A stretch of DNA of 64,000 nt, taken from assembly GCF_001957135.1 (NCBI RefSeq), contig NZ_MPHK01000012.1:62001-126000 (forward strand). Direction: 5' to 3'. A program made the position numbers and the translations under genes. This DNA comes from Shewanella sp. UCD-KL21 (GTDB lineage Bacteria > Pseudomonadota > Gammaproteobacteria > Enterobacterales > Shewanellaceae). The number at the start of each line of letters is the position of its first letter. The first letter of the stretch is position 1. This document shows positions 1-9,091 of the stretch, one piece after another. The notes under the pieces are model-generated. The model searched no databases, was not told where the DNA came from, and saw nothing but the letters and a program-made list of their open reading frames with translations.

Positions 1-749
1 CAGGTACTGGCCCAGCAGTGGTATTAATTCATGGCTTATTTGGTAATTTAGACAACCTGAAAAACCTCGCAAATGCACTGGAAGTAAACCATCAAGTTAT
101 CCGGGTCGACTTACCTAACCATGGTTTAAGCGAGCATTGGCAATACTTAGATTATCCACGTCTCGCGCAGGCCTGTGTTGATTTACTAGACAGTTTGAAT
201 CTAACCGAAGCCCATTTTGTTGGCCATTCAATGGGCGGTAAAGTCGCCATGGCTTTAGCGTTATTACATCCTGAAAAAGTCACTAGCTTAGTGGTTGCAG
301 ATATCGCCCCAGTGGCTTATGAACCACGTCATCAAACCGTATTTGCTGGGTTAACATCCTTAACCCTTGATCAATCCACCAGCAGAAAATCAGCATTAGA
401 TCATTTAATCAGCGCTGATATTGATTTAGGCACCGCGCAGTTTTTGCTAAAAAACCTGCAGCGAACCGACAAGGGCTTTGAGTGGAAAATGAATCTTGAC
501 GGTTTAATCGAGAATTATCCGCAAATCATTGCTTGGGATATCGCCGATAAACAATACGATAAGGCCTGTTTCTTTATCCGTGGTGGTGACTCTCAATACG
601 TGCTTGCAGAGCACACCAACGCCATCATGGCGCAGTTTCCCCGTGTCAGTGCTAAAACCATCAATGGTGCAGGTCATTGGTTACACGCCCAAAAACCTGA
701 AATATTTAATCGATTAGTTGCTGAGTTTATCGATAGCAATAGCCACTAA
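1..749 (+). CDS. ybfF: YbfF-like alpha/beta-hydrolase esterase (5' end outside window)
   Basis: An alpha/beta-hydrolase of the YbfF family, which are small cytoplasmic acyl-ester/thioester hydrolases. The reading frame is open to the window edge, and the sequence before VVLIHGLFGN reads in frame as GTGPA, so roughly 15-20 N-terminal residues lie outside. The visible parts are the oxyanion-hole region (HGLFGN), the nucleophile elbow GHSMGG and the C-terminal catalytic histidine in GAGHWLH. It heads the order ybfF / DUF2788 / ybfE / fldA, of which ybfF, ybfE and fldA also cluster in E. coli. The physiological substrate is unknown. Confidence in the family is high, in the substrate low. Confidence 0.88.
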   Translation, partial: GTGPAVVLIHGLFGNLDNLKNLANALEVNHQVIRVDLPNHGLSEHWQYLDYPRLAQACVDLLDSLNLTEAHFVGHSMGGKVAMALALLHPEKVTSLVVADIAPVAYEPRHQTVFAGLTSLTLDQSTSRKSALDHLISADIDLGTAQFLLKNLQRTDKGFEWKMNLDGLIENYPQIIAWDIADKQYDKACFFIRGGDSQYVLAEHTNAIMAQFPRVSAKTINGAGHWLHAQKPEIFNRLVAEFIDSNSH

Positions 750-858
750 TTAAGATGTAAATTTTCATTAATAGAGGCCAACAAATATGGCTCATAGTAT
801 ATCTATGTGATATATTCCCGCCCTCTTTTAGCCTTAAAGCATTACTAAAGGAAAAAAC

Positions 859-1080
859 ATGTTGAATCAGTATATGGATCAAATTGAAACATTAGGTCTA
901 AACTTGTTTTTTGCTTTAATATTTTTCTTTATTGGTATGGCTATTCACGATGTCCTTAAGCAAGGCCAAGTGCCCAAATTTGGACGTTACATCGTATGGT
1001 TAGTATTATTCCTTGGCTGTGCCGGGTTTGTAGCAAAAGGTATTATTCAGATCACCTGGGAAGGTTCAGGGATCGGTTAA
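859..1080 (+). CDS. DUF2788 small inner-membrane protein
   Basis: A 73-residue protein with two hydrophobic segments (about residues 14-31 and 44-62) and a short charged link (HDVLKQGQVPKFGR) between them. Size and pattern match the DUF2788 family, found beside ybfE/fldA in Shewanella and Vibrio. The start has a good ribosome-binding site (AAAGG) just upstream. It ends 8 bp before ybfE, so the two are probably co-transcribed. Function unknown. It is likely an inner-membrane hairpin protein, as there is no cleavable signal or catalytic motif. Confidence 0.8.
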   Translation: MLNQYMDQIETLGLNLFFALIFFFIGMAIHDVLKQGQVPKFGRYIVWLVLFLGCAGFVAKGIIQITWEGSGIG

Positions 1081-1088
1081 ACAGAACG

Positions 1089-1361
1089 ATGGCAAAAGAA
1101 ACAACAGACAGAACCACCATTGACCTGTTTGCTTCAGAGAAGCGTCGTGGACGTCCTAGAAGCAACCCCTTAAGTCGGGAACAACAGTTAAAGGTCAATA
1201 AGCGCAATCAAATACAACGTGATCGCGCTAACGGATTAAAACGAATAGAGTTAAAGGTGTCACAAGTTTTATATGACGCCTTGAACGAACAAGCATTGGC
1301 CAGTAACATCAGCCGTAGCCAGTTAATCGAATTAATCTTGCAACAACAAATCGACAACTGA
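1089..1361 (+). CDS. ybfE: YbfE-like protein (LexA-regulated family)
   Basis: A 90-residue basic protein, colinear with E. coli YbfE along its length: the opening MAKEtTDRTTiDLFA, the RRGRPRSNPLSR block and a ribbon-helix-helix-like C-terminus (ELKVSQVLYDALNEQA...ISRSQLIELIL). E. coli ybfE is described as part of the LexA/SOS regulon. Whether that holds here cannot be read from the sequence, and I saw no clear SOS box. I chose the ATG at 1089 because it matches the family start; a longer in-frame start would run into the DUF2788 gene. Probably a DNA-binding regulator. Confidence 0.85.
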   Translation: MAKETTDRTTIDLFASEKRRGRPRSNPLSREQQLKVNKRNQIQRDRANGLKRIELKVSQVLYDALNEQALASNISRSQLIELILQQQIDN

Positions 1362-1410
1362 ACCGTTTTTTTAAATTCGCAAAGCGAACATGATATTTAA
1401 AGGATAGACA

Positions 1411-1938
1411 ATGGCAACTGTAGGTCTTTTTTTCGGTAGTGACACTGGTAATACCGAGGCTGTAGCCAAAATGATCCAGAAGAAGTTGGGTAAAAAAATG
1501 GTCGATGTCAAAGACATCGCCAAAAGTACCAAAGAGCAAATCGCTGAATTCGATTTGATCTTATTTGGTATTCCAACCTGGTATTACGGTGAAGCACAAT
1601 GCGATTGGGATGACTTTTTCCCTGAGCTTGAACAAGTAGACTTCACTGATAAATTAGTCGCAATCTTTGGCTGTGGTGATCAAGAAGATTACGCTGAGTA
1701 CTTCCTTGACGCGATGGGAATGGTTGGTGATATCGTTTCTGAGCGTGGCGGGATCATTATTGGTCATTGGCCAACTGAAGGTTACGACTTTGAAGCATCA
1801 AAAGGCTTAGTTGACGACAAACACTTTATTGGTTTAGGTATTGATGAAGATCGTCAACCAGAACTGACTGAAGAGCGTGTTGACGCTTGGGTTAAGCAAA
1901 TTTATGAAGAAATGTGCTTAGCTGAATTAGAAGACTAA
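1411..1938 (+). CDS. fldA: Flavodoxin FldA
   Basis: Long-chain flavodoxin, a soluble FMN electron carrier that supplies low-potential electrons to radical-SAM enzymes (such as QueE in this window) and to reductive biosynthesis. It has 175 residues, the usual length. The FMN phosphate loop SDTGNT is at residues 10-15, and the flavin-stacking aromatics are W57 (PTWYYG) and Y94 (GCGDQEDYAEY), at the same positions as in E. coli FldA. The protein is strongly acidic. An AAAGGA ribosome-binding site precedes the ATG. It ends in a clear terminator at 1984-2009. In E. coli fur follows fldA; here earP-efp follows. Confidence 0.97.
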   Translation: MATVGLFFGSDTGNTEAVAKMIQKKLGKKMVDVKDIAKSTKEQIAEFDLILFGIPTWYYGEAQCDWDDFFPELEQVDFTDKLVAIFGCGDQEDYAEYFLDAMGMVGDIVSERGGIIIGHWPTEGYDFEASKGLVDDKHFIGLGIDEDRQPELTEERVDAWVKQIYEEMCLAELED

Positions 1939-1983
1939 TATTGAGTCTCTAACTTTGTTTTTATGATTAACTAAAAACAGTTT

Positions 1984-2009
1984 AAAAAGCGGCCATTGCC
2001 GCTTTTTTT
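1984..2009 (+). terminator. Rho-independent terminator after fldA
   Basis: An AAAGCGGC / GCCGCTTT stem with a CATT loop, running into seven T residues, 46 bp after the fldA stop. Confidence 0.9.
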
Positions 2010-2060
2010 AGCGCTAACATTTGGCACCAAATAGCGAGCTATTGTGTTGAGAGATAAAAA

Positions 2061-3254
2061 GTGAACCAATCAAGCAATCAACATTGGGATATATTCTGCG
2101 CTGTTGTCGATAACTACGGCGACATCGGTGTCACCTGGCGTTTAGCCAAACAGTTGCACGCAGAGTACGGTATTGAAATCAATTTGTGGGTCGATGACTT
2201 ACACAGCTTTTCGCATATTTTACCGCAGTTAAACCCGGCGATAGCCCAGCAATACTTTTATGGTGTTAATATTTTTCAATGGAATAATCCATTAGATATT
2301 GAGTACAAAGCTGGAAGCGTATTGATTGAAGCATTTGCTTGTGAATTACCTTCACAAGTTAAAAGCTGTATTGAAGAGCTCCATAAGCGTAATAAACACC
2401 AGACTTCGACCTCATCACATACTCCACCGCTATGGATAAACCTTGAATACCTTTGCGCAGAAGATTGGGTTGATGGCTGTCACGGTTTGCCTTCAATGCA
2501 ACAAAGTGGCCTTAAAAAGTATTTTTATTTTCCTGGGTTTACAGCAAAAAGTGGTGGATTGATTTGCGAGCAAGACTTATTTAGCCAACGTGATGCTTGG
2601 CAAGCTGATAGCAGCAATAAACTGTCATTGTTTCGCCAATTAGGGTTATCAGGCATTAACGCTGAAGATGTCGTCGTATCAGTATTTAGTTATGAGTCAC
2701 AAGCCCTAGCAAATTTGGTCAAGCTTTGGCGTCAATCAAGCCAAACCCTACATGCGTTAATTCCTATGGGCAAAAGCTTAACCAGCATCATTGATTTATT
2801 GCCAGTGACCATAGATAACATTAAACCAGGTCAGCAATATCAGCTGGAAAATCTTGTTATTCACATTCTGCCAATGACAGATCAAAGCGGCTTTGATCGA
2901 CTGCTTTGGAGCTGTGATATCAACATTGTTCGCGGAGAAGACTCTTTTTTGCGCGCTCAGTGGGCAGCTAGGCCGTTTATTTGGCATATTTACCCACAAG
3001 ATGAAGATTATCACCTAGTAAAACTGCAGGCTTTTGTTAATATCTATACCCACAAACTTGATGATAGACTTGCAAATATCTTCTCGGAAGTGAATTTTGC
3101 ATTCAATCAGCAACGTGTCGATATCAATGAATATTGGCAACAACTTATTTCAGTGCAATTGCCTATGCAGCGTCATGCTGCAGATTGGGCAGTTGATGCG
3201 AAAAATGATGCAGATCTTGCTACACGTCTGGTTCAATTTATTAAAACCAGCTAA
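2061..3254 (+). CDS. earP: EF-P arginine rhamnosyltransferase EarP
   Basis: EarP (DUF2331) is a GT-B glycosyltransferase that moves rhamnose from dTDP-L-rhamnose to Arg32 of elongation factor P. Its N-terminal motif WDIFCAVVDNYGDIGVTWRLAKQL (residues 9-32) holds the two Asp residues of the conserved DNYGD element. The C-terminal domain has the family's RGEDS...AQWAARPFIWHIYPQ region, used in nucleotide-sugar binding. It is 397 residues long and starts with GTG at 2061. The target gene efp follows 46 bp later on the same strand. Confidence is high because of the paired neighbour and the Arg at position 32 of that EF-P. Confidence 0.95.
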   Translation: MNQSSNQHWDIFCAVVDNYGDIGVTWRLAKQLHAEYGIEINLWVDDLHSFSHILPQLNPAIAQQYFYGVNIFQWNNPLDIEYKAGSVLIEAFACELPSQVKSCIEELHKRNKHQTSTSSHTPPLWINLEYLCAEDWVDGCHGLPSMQQSGLKKYFYFPGFTAKSGGLICEQDLFSQRDAWQADSSNKLSLFRQLGLSGINAEDVVVSVFSYESQALANLVKLWRQSSQTLHALIPMGKSLTSIIDLLPVTIDNIKPGQQYQLENLVIHILPMTDQSGFDRLLWSCDINIVRGEDSFLRAQWAARPFIWHIYPQDEDYHLVKLQAFVNIYTHKLDDRLANIFSEVNFAFNQQRVDINEYWQQLISVQLPMQRHAADWAVDAKNDADLATRLVQFIKTS

Positions 3255-3300
3255 GATACTGCGCAATTAAAATTAATACCTAAAATATAGGAATAAAGTA

Positions 3301-3861
3301 ATGAAAACTGCTCATGAACTCCGTCCTGGTAACGTGATCATGTTAGATGGCAGCCCATGGGTTGTTCAGAAAACTGAAACAACTCGCTCTGGTCGTAACG
3401 CTGCAATCGTTAAAATCAAATTAAAGAACGTTCTACAAGACTCTACCACTGAAACCACCTTTAAAGGTGATGACAAAATGGAAGATATCATCCTAGAACG
3501 TTTAGCATGTACTTACTCTTACTACGCAGATCCTATGTATGTATTTATGGATGCTGAGTACAACCAATATGACGTTGAAGCTGACAACTTAGGTGATGCT
3601 TCTGCTTATATCGTTGACGGTATGGAAGAAGAATGTTCAGTCACTTTCTACGAAGGTAAAGCGATTTCTGTTGAATTACCAACTAGCATCGTTCGTGAAG
3701 TAACTTACACTGAGCCTGCTGCTCGTGGTGATACTTCAGGTAAAGTAATGAAGCCAGCAACCATTACTGGTGGTGGTACTGTTACTGTAGCTGAATTCGT
3801 TAAAATCGGTGATAAAATCGAAATTGATACTCGTACTAACGAGTTCAAAAAACGCGTTTAA
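3301..3861 (+). CDS. efp: Elongation factor P (Arg32, rhamnosylated type)
   Basis: EF-P, 186 residues, enters the ribosomal E site and relieves stalling at consecutive prolines. The modification loop reads SGRNAA with Arg at position 32, where EpmA-modified EF-Ps carry Lys34. Arg32 is the hallmark of the EarP-dependent branch, and earP lies directly upstream. The KOW-like N-terminal domain and two OB-like domains are complete. Codon use looks highly biased and regular, as expected for an abundant translation factor. A strong terminator follows at 3912-3936. Confidence 0.98.
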   Translation: MKTAHELRPGNVIMLDGSPWVVQKTETTRSGRNAAIVKIKLKNVLQDSTTETTFKGDDKMEDIILERLACTYSYYADPMYVFMDAEYNQYDVEADNLGDASAYIVDGMEEECSVTFYEGKAISVELPTSIVREVTYTEPAARGDTSGKVMKPATITGGGTVTVAEFVKIGDKIEIDTRTNEFKKRV

Positions 3862-3911
3862 TTATCGCTATCATTAGGGAGGCCTTTAACGGGACCACCC
3901 TAAAAGTCTAA

Positions 3912-3936
3912 AAGCCAGCACTTGCTGGCTTTTTTG
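3912..3936 (+). terminator. Rho-independent terminator after efp
   Basis: An AAGCCAGCA / TGCTGGCTT hairpin with a two-to-four-base loop, followed by a T-tract. Confidence 0.9.
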
Positions 3937-4194
3937 TTTTTTTGTATTTATTTTATACACTTAAGTTAGCTTATCTTTAATCAGAGAGTTACACTCAAAA
4001 ACGCCAGCAAGTTAGTGTTTCATCTTGATTACGCTCGCCGATTTAGTCATTTAACCTAATCGCGTGTCGATAATATAAGCCGTGCAGTACAATCCTCTAA
4101 TAAACTGATTAAAATATTCAATTAATCCTTTTCTCACTGCCATTAATTCGTTATTGTTCGGATACTTATGTCGTATTAGTAACTTGAGGCAAGT

Positions 4195-5409
4195 ATGCGC
4201 CCTATTATCAAATCCAATAAACTCGATAGTGTTTGCTATGATATTCGAGGACCTGTTCATAAAGAGGCACGCCGCCTAGAAGATGAAGGTCATAGAATAT
4301 TAAAACTGAATATCGGCAACCCTGCCCCTTTTGGATTTGAAGCCCCTGAAGAAATTGTCCGTGACGTCATTTTAAACTTACCAAGCGCACAAGGTTATTG
4401 TGAATCAAAAGGGTTATTTTCTGCCCGTAAAGCCATTGTGCAGCATTATCAAGCTCAAGGGATCTTTGGTATTGATATCGAAGATGTGTATATCGGTAAC
4501 GGTGCATCTGAGCTTATCTGTATGGCATTACAAGGGCTACTTAATACCGATGATGAAGTACTGATCCCCTCACCTGATTATCCGCTATGGACCGCTGCAG
4601 CCAACCTTGCTGGCGGTAAAGCAGTGCATTATCGCTGCGATGAAGAATCAGACTGGTTTCCGGATCTTGACGATATTAAAAGTAAAATCACCCCGCGCAC
4701 CCGCGGCATTGTGATCATCAACCCCAATAACCCTACAGGTGCGGTATACAGTCGTGAGTTATTGTTAGAGGTGGTTGAACTGTGCCGTCAACATGACATC
4801 ATTTTATTCGCCGACGAAATCTACGATAAAATTCTTTATGATGAAGCTGTGCATGTGCATGCAGCTTCGCTTTCAGATGATATTTTAACAGTGACGTTTA
4901 ATGGCTTATCTAAAGCTTACCGCGCTGCAGGTTTTCGTGTTGGCTGGATGGTGCTCAGTGGCAATTTAAAAGCCGCTAAAAACTATATTGAAGGTTTAGA
5001 CATGTTGGCGTCAATGCGCTTGTGTTCTAACGTACCTAATCAGCATGCGATACAAACCGCTTTAGGTGGCTATCAAAGTATTAACGAGTTAATACTGCCA
5101 AATGGCCGTTTAACCGCCCAAAGAGACGTCTGTTATGACGTGCTTAATTCAATACCCGGTGTTAGCGTTAAAAAACCTAAGGGAGCTTTATATGCCTTCC
5201 CTAAGCTGGACTTAAAGAAATTTAATCTTAGAGACGATGAAAGACTGGTACTGGATTTACTAAAATCTGAAAAAATGCTTTTAGTCCAAGGCACCGCCTT
5301 TAACTGGCCAGAGCCCGATCATCTGCGAGTGGTATTTTTACCCCACAAAGAAGACTTAACTAAGGCGCTCACAGATTTTGGTAACTTTTTAGAGAACTAC
5401 TCACAGTAA
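4195..5409 (+). CDS. alaA: Alanine-synthesising glutamate-pyruvate aminotransferase AlaA
   Basis: Class I PLP-dependent aminotransferase that makes L-alanine from pyruvate with glutamate as amino donor. It aligns end to end with E. coli AlaA, with the same length (404 vs 405) and the same opening (IxKSxKLxxVCYDIRGPVxKEA). Visible motifs are INPNNPTGAVYS (residues 175-186), the ADEIYDKILYD Asp that contacts the PLP nitrogen, and the Schiff-base Lys240 in FNGLSKAYRAAGFRVGW. It is transcribed alone and ends in a hairpin shared with the convergent cls gene. Confidence 0.95.
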   Translation: MRPIIKSNKLDSVCYDIRGPVHKEARRLEDEGHRILKLNIGNPAPFGFEAPEEIVRDVILNLPSAQGYCESKGLFSARKAIVQHYQAQGIFGIDIEDVYIGNGASELICMALQGLLNTDDEVLIPSPDYPLWTAAANLAGGKAVHYRCDEESDWFPDLDDIKSKITPRTRGIVIINPNNPTGAVYSRELLLEVVELCRQHDIILFADEIYDKILYDEAVHVHAASLSDDILTVTFNGLSKAYRAAGFRVGWMVLSGNLKAAKNYIEGLDMLASMRLCSNVPNQHAIQTALGGYQSINELILPNGRLTAQRDVCYDVLNSIPGVSVKKPKGALYAFPKLDLKKFNLRDDERLVLDLLKSEKMLLVQGTAFNWPEPDHLRVVFLPHKEDLTKALTDFGNFLENYSQ

Positions 5410-5433
5410 TAATCAGTAATAGTCACAACAAAC

Positions 5434-5468
5434 ACAGCCACTATAGTTTTTATAGTGGCTGTTTTTAT
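5434..5468. terminator. Terminator between alaA and cls
   Basis: An ACAGCCACTATA / TATAGTGGCTGT stem with a five-base loop and a following T-run on the plus strand. It lies between convergent genes. The run of T is clear for alaA, so use by cls is less certain. Confidence 0.8.
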
Positions 5469-5543
5469 AAGCTGATGACAAGGCGTTATCGATTACGCGA
5501 AACTCTATTGCAAAAAGCGAAACTAAACGGCTAAAGTGAAAGG

Positions 5544-6995
5544 TTAAAGCAAAGGGCTAAACAAATAAAAAACTTGTTCAATTACCCTTTTATACCAAGG
5601 GCGTTCATTCCACTGTGCTAAAGTAAGTTGCTCAGAATCATCAATATAGCTTTGCTGTAACTGCTGTAATTTATAAGCAAACTTAACATCATCAACCGCT
5701 AACGTGAGTTCAAAATTAAGCCACAAGCTACGCATATCCATATTTACCGTACCAATCAAGCAATGTTCATCATCAATTAACACCGACTTAGTGTGCAATA
5801 GACCACCGTTAAACTGATGGACTTTTATACCAGCATTTAACAGTTCTGTGAAAAAGGAACTACTGGCCCATTTGACCATAGTGGAATCATTGCGCCTTGG
5901 GATAATAATATTGACATCAACTCCCCTTAACGCTGCCGTGACTAAGGCCACCAACAAGTATTCACTGGGTACAAAGTAAGGTGTGGTGATAACAATACGT
6001 GTACGGGCTTGATATAAACTTTGTAATAATACTTGATGAATAACATCTTCTGGCATCCCAGGACCAGAGGGAATAACTTGAACTAATGATGATGTATGAG
6101 TCGACTCTGCTGCAGGCGGCTGCTCAGGTAAAAAGCGCTCATTGGTTTCAACTTCCCAGTCCCAGCTGCTTACGGTATTAATCACTGGAACCACAGGTCC
6201 GGTGATCCGCACCATCATATCAATCCACTCTCCGACCTCGCTAGACTGCTTAAAATATTTAGGATCAACTAAGTTCATTGAGCCGGTATAGCCCACGGTA
6301 TTGTCTATAACAACGATTTTACGATGCAAGCGTAGATCCATGCGCCTAAACAGCATACGCAGTGGACTAACAATCAATGCTGGCACCACTTTAATTCCTG
6401 CATCTGTCATTAACTTTGGCCATGATGATTTAAAAAACTGGCGACTGCCGGCGGCATCCAATAGTAATTTAATGGCAACATTACGCTGCCTAGCGGCAAT
6501 CAATGCATTAGCCACTTCATCTGCAAGACCACCGGGATGCCAAATATAAAACTCCATATGAATACAATTTTTAGCCTTATTTATATCGCTAATTATTGAG
6601 TTTAAAATGTCATCGGTAGTATGTTTTAGCACCATTTCATTGGCAGTGAGAGATGGGATCCTTAATTGGGTGTCACACAAATGGCTAATAGGAATAGCAT
6701 AATGACTTTGGCTTTCGGGTTTATGGGCATTATGCTCGTATAACGCTTTAAACCACTCGGCATAGGGTTTATACATGGCTTTTGAACGATTCGAGCGGGT
6801 TTTACCCAAATGCAATTCACCAAATAATAAGTAGGCAAACACCCCAACAAAAGGCAAAAAGTAAATAATCAACAACCAAGAAAATGACACGCCGATACTT
6901 CGACGTTTGATAACGATTCGAATTGCCACCACACCTAAAATAAGCCAATAAAGCACCACACCAACAATGGCAATAATTTGGGTCAATTGATCCAT
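5544..6995 (-). CDS. cls: Cardiolipin synthase (ClsA type)
   Basis: A phospholipase D-superfamily enzyme that condenses two phosphatidylglycerols into cardiolipin at the inner membrane. It has 483 residues, with two N-terminal membrane segments (about 7-27 and 38-58) typical of ClsA. The two HKD motifs are complete: H224-x-K226 in LRLHRKIVVID with GSMN downstream, and H401-x-K403 in LLHTKSVLIDD with GTVNMDMRS. It stands alone and converges on alaA. Confidence 0.92.
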   Translation of the reverse strand: MDQLTQIIAIVGVVLYWLILGVVAIRIVIKRRSIGVSFSWLLIIYFLPFVGVFAYLLFGELHLGKTRSNRSKAMYKPYAEWFKALYEHNAHKPESQSHYAIPISHLCDTQLRIPSLTANEMVLKHTTDDILNSIISDINKAKNCIHMEFYIWHPGGLADEVANALIAARQRNVAIKLLLDAAGSRQFFKSSWPKLMTDAGIKVVPALIVSPLRMLFRRMDLRLHRKIVVIDNTVGYTGSMNLVDPKYFKQSSEVGEWIDMMVRITGPVVPVINTVSSWDWEVETNERFLPEQPPAAESTHTSSLVQVIPSGPGMPEDVIHQVLLQSLYQARTRIVITTPYFVPSEYLLVALVTAALRGVDVNIIIPRRNDSTMVKWASSSFFTELLNAGIKVHQFNGGLLHTKSVLIDDEHCLIGTVNMDMRSLWLNFELTLAVDDVKFAYKLQQLQQSYIDDSEQLTLAQWNERPWYKRVIEQVFYLFSPLL

Positions 6996-7117
6996 AGTTT
7001 TTACAGTATTCCTAGGTGTATTGAAAAGTTAATAGTAAAGTTGATTGTACTCTTTAAACAAGCAAGCATATAGCAAAGCGACACATTCAGCAGCTATCCA
7101 TATACCCCGAGGTAACC

Positions 7118-7960
7118 TTGAGCCTTAACAAATTAAAATATTGGATAATAGCCGTTCTATTGTTTAGCGGCGGATTGTATTTATTTGTAGTGACGAAATT
7201 CAATGGCGAAGCCGAGGTTATGATGAGCGAAGTACAACCCATGTTTGTGTCCCAATGTTTATCCCAAACAGTCAGTAAACCCCTTGATCAACAAGGTCGC
7301 TTGCGTATTGCCGTTTGGAACATTTATAAACAACAAAAGAGAAACTGGCAAAGTGAATTACAGCAAATCACTCAAGGCTCAGATTTGTTACTGCTGCAAG
7401 AAGCCAAACTTAATCGTCGTTTTTCGCAATATTTAACCGATACGCAGCACCATGTGGTAATGGCCAAGGGGTTTAAGCTGCTTAACGTACCAATGGGGGT
7501 GATGAATATTTCATCTCAACCAGCTAATGAAGCCTGTGCCTATCAAACTGCAGAACCTTTAATTCGATTCGCCAAATCGACTCTTGTGGCCACGTACCCA
7601 TTATCTAATGGCCAGCAGTTACTGGTGGTCAATTTACATGGGGTTAATTTCGACTGGCGACTTACTAGTTACGAATCACAACTGAAAAAAGTGCTAAAAA
7701 AAGTCGCCATACATCAGGGGCCGGTTATTTTAGCGGGAGACTTAAATACCTGGCGAGAAGGTAGAATGAGTATCCTAAGGCAACTCACTCATGGCTTGAG
7801 CCTAACAGAAGCTAAATACAAAGCAGATTTTCGTAAACGGGTATTTGGCTTACCCCTAGATCATTTATTTTATCGCGGTTTAACCTTAATAAATGCAGAC
7901 TCTAACGAAACCTCAGCCTCAGATCATAATCCGATCCAAACAGAGTTTATGCTGCAATAA
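7118..7960 (+). CDS. Endonuclease/exonuclease/phosphatase family protein, membrane-anchored
   Basis: A 280-residue protein of the Mg-dependent endonuclease/exonuclease/phosphatase fold. After one N-terminal hydrophobic segment (about residues 9-26) come the hallmark pieces: VWNIYKQ (Asn metal ligand), LLLLQEAKLN (Glu), VNLHGVNF (His), ILAGDLNTW (Asp-x-Asn) and a terminal SASDHNPI (Asp-His). The predicted topology puts the catalytic domain in the periplasm. The start is a TTG at 7118, chosen because GAGG lies 5 bp upstream; no ATG or GTG fits before the membrane segment. The substrate could be a nucleic acid or a phosphoester and cannot be read from sequence. Confidence 0.85.
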   Translation: MSLNKLKYWIIAVLLFSGGLYLFVVTKFNGEAEVMMSEVQPMFVSQCLSQTVSKPLDQQGRLRIAVWNIYKQQKRNWQSELQQITQGSDLLLLQEAKLNRRFSQYLTDTQHHVVMAKGFKLLNVPMGVMNISSQPANEACAYQTAEPLIRFAKSTLVATYPLSNGQQLLVVNLHGVNFDWRLTSYESQLKKVLKKVAIHQGPVILAGDLNTWREGRMSILRQLTHGLSLTEAKYKADFRKRVFGLPLDHLFYRGLTLINADSNETSASDHNPIQTEFMLQ

Positions 7961-7974
7961 CACCCAGAGCCAAA

Positions 7975-8895
7975 TTAAACCACTTTAAAACTAATCAGTT
8001 TGGCTTCTTCAGCAAAAAAGCGATAAAAATCCTCTTGCTGATCTTGCTTGCCCACGAATGCAACCAAGGCTTTTTTGTCGGTGCCTTTTACCAGTTCTCG
8101 TATTTGAGTTAAGCGTTTTACAAAATTTGTCTTTACCGCTTCAGGCCATGCACTGGTTTGAATTTTGACAAAATAGGGTCTGAGGTTTTTATTTTTATTA
8201 TCCACTTTTTGCCACCAGCCAGCGGATAACTTAATCATAATATAGTCGGCTTCAACTTGTGGTTTATCCCATGCTAAGGTGCTGTAAAACACCTTGGTAT
8301 CGTTATTGTCAGTTTGAAAACGAAACTTTTGCTTACCTACAGGGTTAACGATTTTTGTGAAAATCTGCCCATATTGTTGTCCCTGAACCCCTTCAAATGT
8401 AAGTGCCCTGTCACGATCAAACGGAAAATCAAAATACTGATCGACGATGCTTTGAAAAGAGCTGGTGACGTAATTCGCTTTGCGCTTACGACTTACATCT
8501 TTTGCGGTCTTTGACATGGATAAGTGATTAACATCAGCAGCGGCAATTTCGGTATTGCTCACCGCTTTAACTGACTTCGCAGCGGTTAAATTAAACCGAT
8601 TGGGATAGGCTAACGGAAAGCCTTCATCACTACTAAGCCGTGATGTTTTACCTTGCTGCTTAATTTTGCTGCTGGCTTTAGCGTAACAATGCTGCTTATG
8701 TTCCACGTTTTTTGAGGTTTTAAAATAAGGTCGACGTAAGTTAACCGCTTTTTTGTAAGAGCAAGGTATCAGCGCCACCGCGCATTCATCGCACACAAAA
8801 TTCAGTGATTTTACATTGTCGAGTATATAAAGCTCTTCGTTAGTGACTATTCTATCTAATTGCAAACAGTGAGCATCATCCATATTCAATCTCAT
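7975..8895 (-). CDS. Uncharacterised protein with N-terminal Cys/His cluster
   Basis: I do not recognise this 306-residue protein with confidence. Residues 34-71 hold CDEC...C...H-x4-HC, which looks like a small zinc site; the spacing faintly recalls the N-terminal zinc region of CoiA-like proteins. A basic, low-complexity stretch follows (about 75-140). The C-terminal half is well ordered and aromatic-rich (FQSIVDQYFDFPFDRDRALTFEGVQGQQYGQIF; WWQKVDNKNKNLRPYFVKIQTSAW). No signal peptide or membrane segment. An alternative ATG lies at 8883. It is probably a stand-alone gene convergent with the preceding nuclease-fold gene. Confidence 0.75.
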   Translation of the reverse strand: MRLNMDDAHCLQLDRIVTNEELYILDNVKSLNFVCDECAVALIPCSYKKAVNLRRPYFKTSKNVEHKQHCYAKASSKIKQQGKTSRLSSDEGFPLAYPNRFNLTAAKSVKAVSNTEIAAADVNHLSMSKTAKDVSRKRKANYVTSSFQSIVDQYFDFPFDRDRALTFEGVQGQQYGQIFTKIVNPVGKQKFRFQTDNNDTKVFYSTLAWDKPQVEADYIMIKLSAGWWQKVDNKNKNLRPYFVKIQTSAWPEAVKTNFVKRLTQIRELVKGTDKKALVAFVGKQDQQEDFYRFFAEEAKLISFKVV

Positions 8896-9091
8896 TTAAC
8901 TTAACATTTTCTTTCATAATCAAGCTTATCCGTTGTTATGCTAACGTAAATTTAGGCTAATTGTTAATATAAAATACAGTTGTATGGTGCAGTGTAGTTG
9001 ATTACAGTAGACAGATAGCTTTTTAGCCGTTATCCGTATTCATTAAAGACACGGATCTGCTATTCGCCTTAATCCTATTACCGAGGCAATT

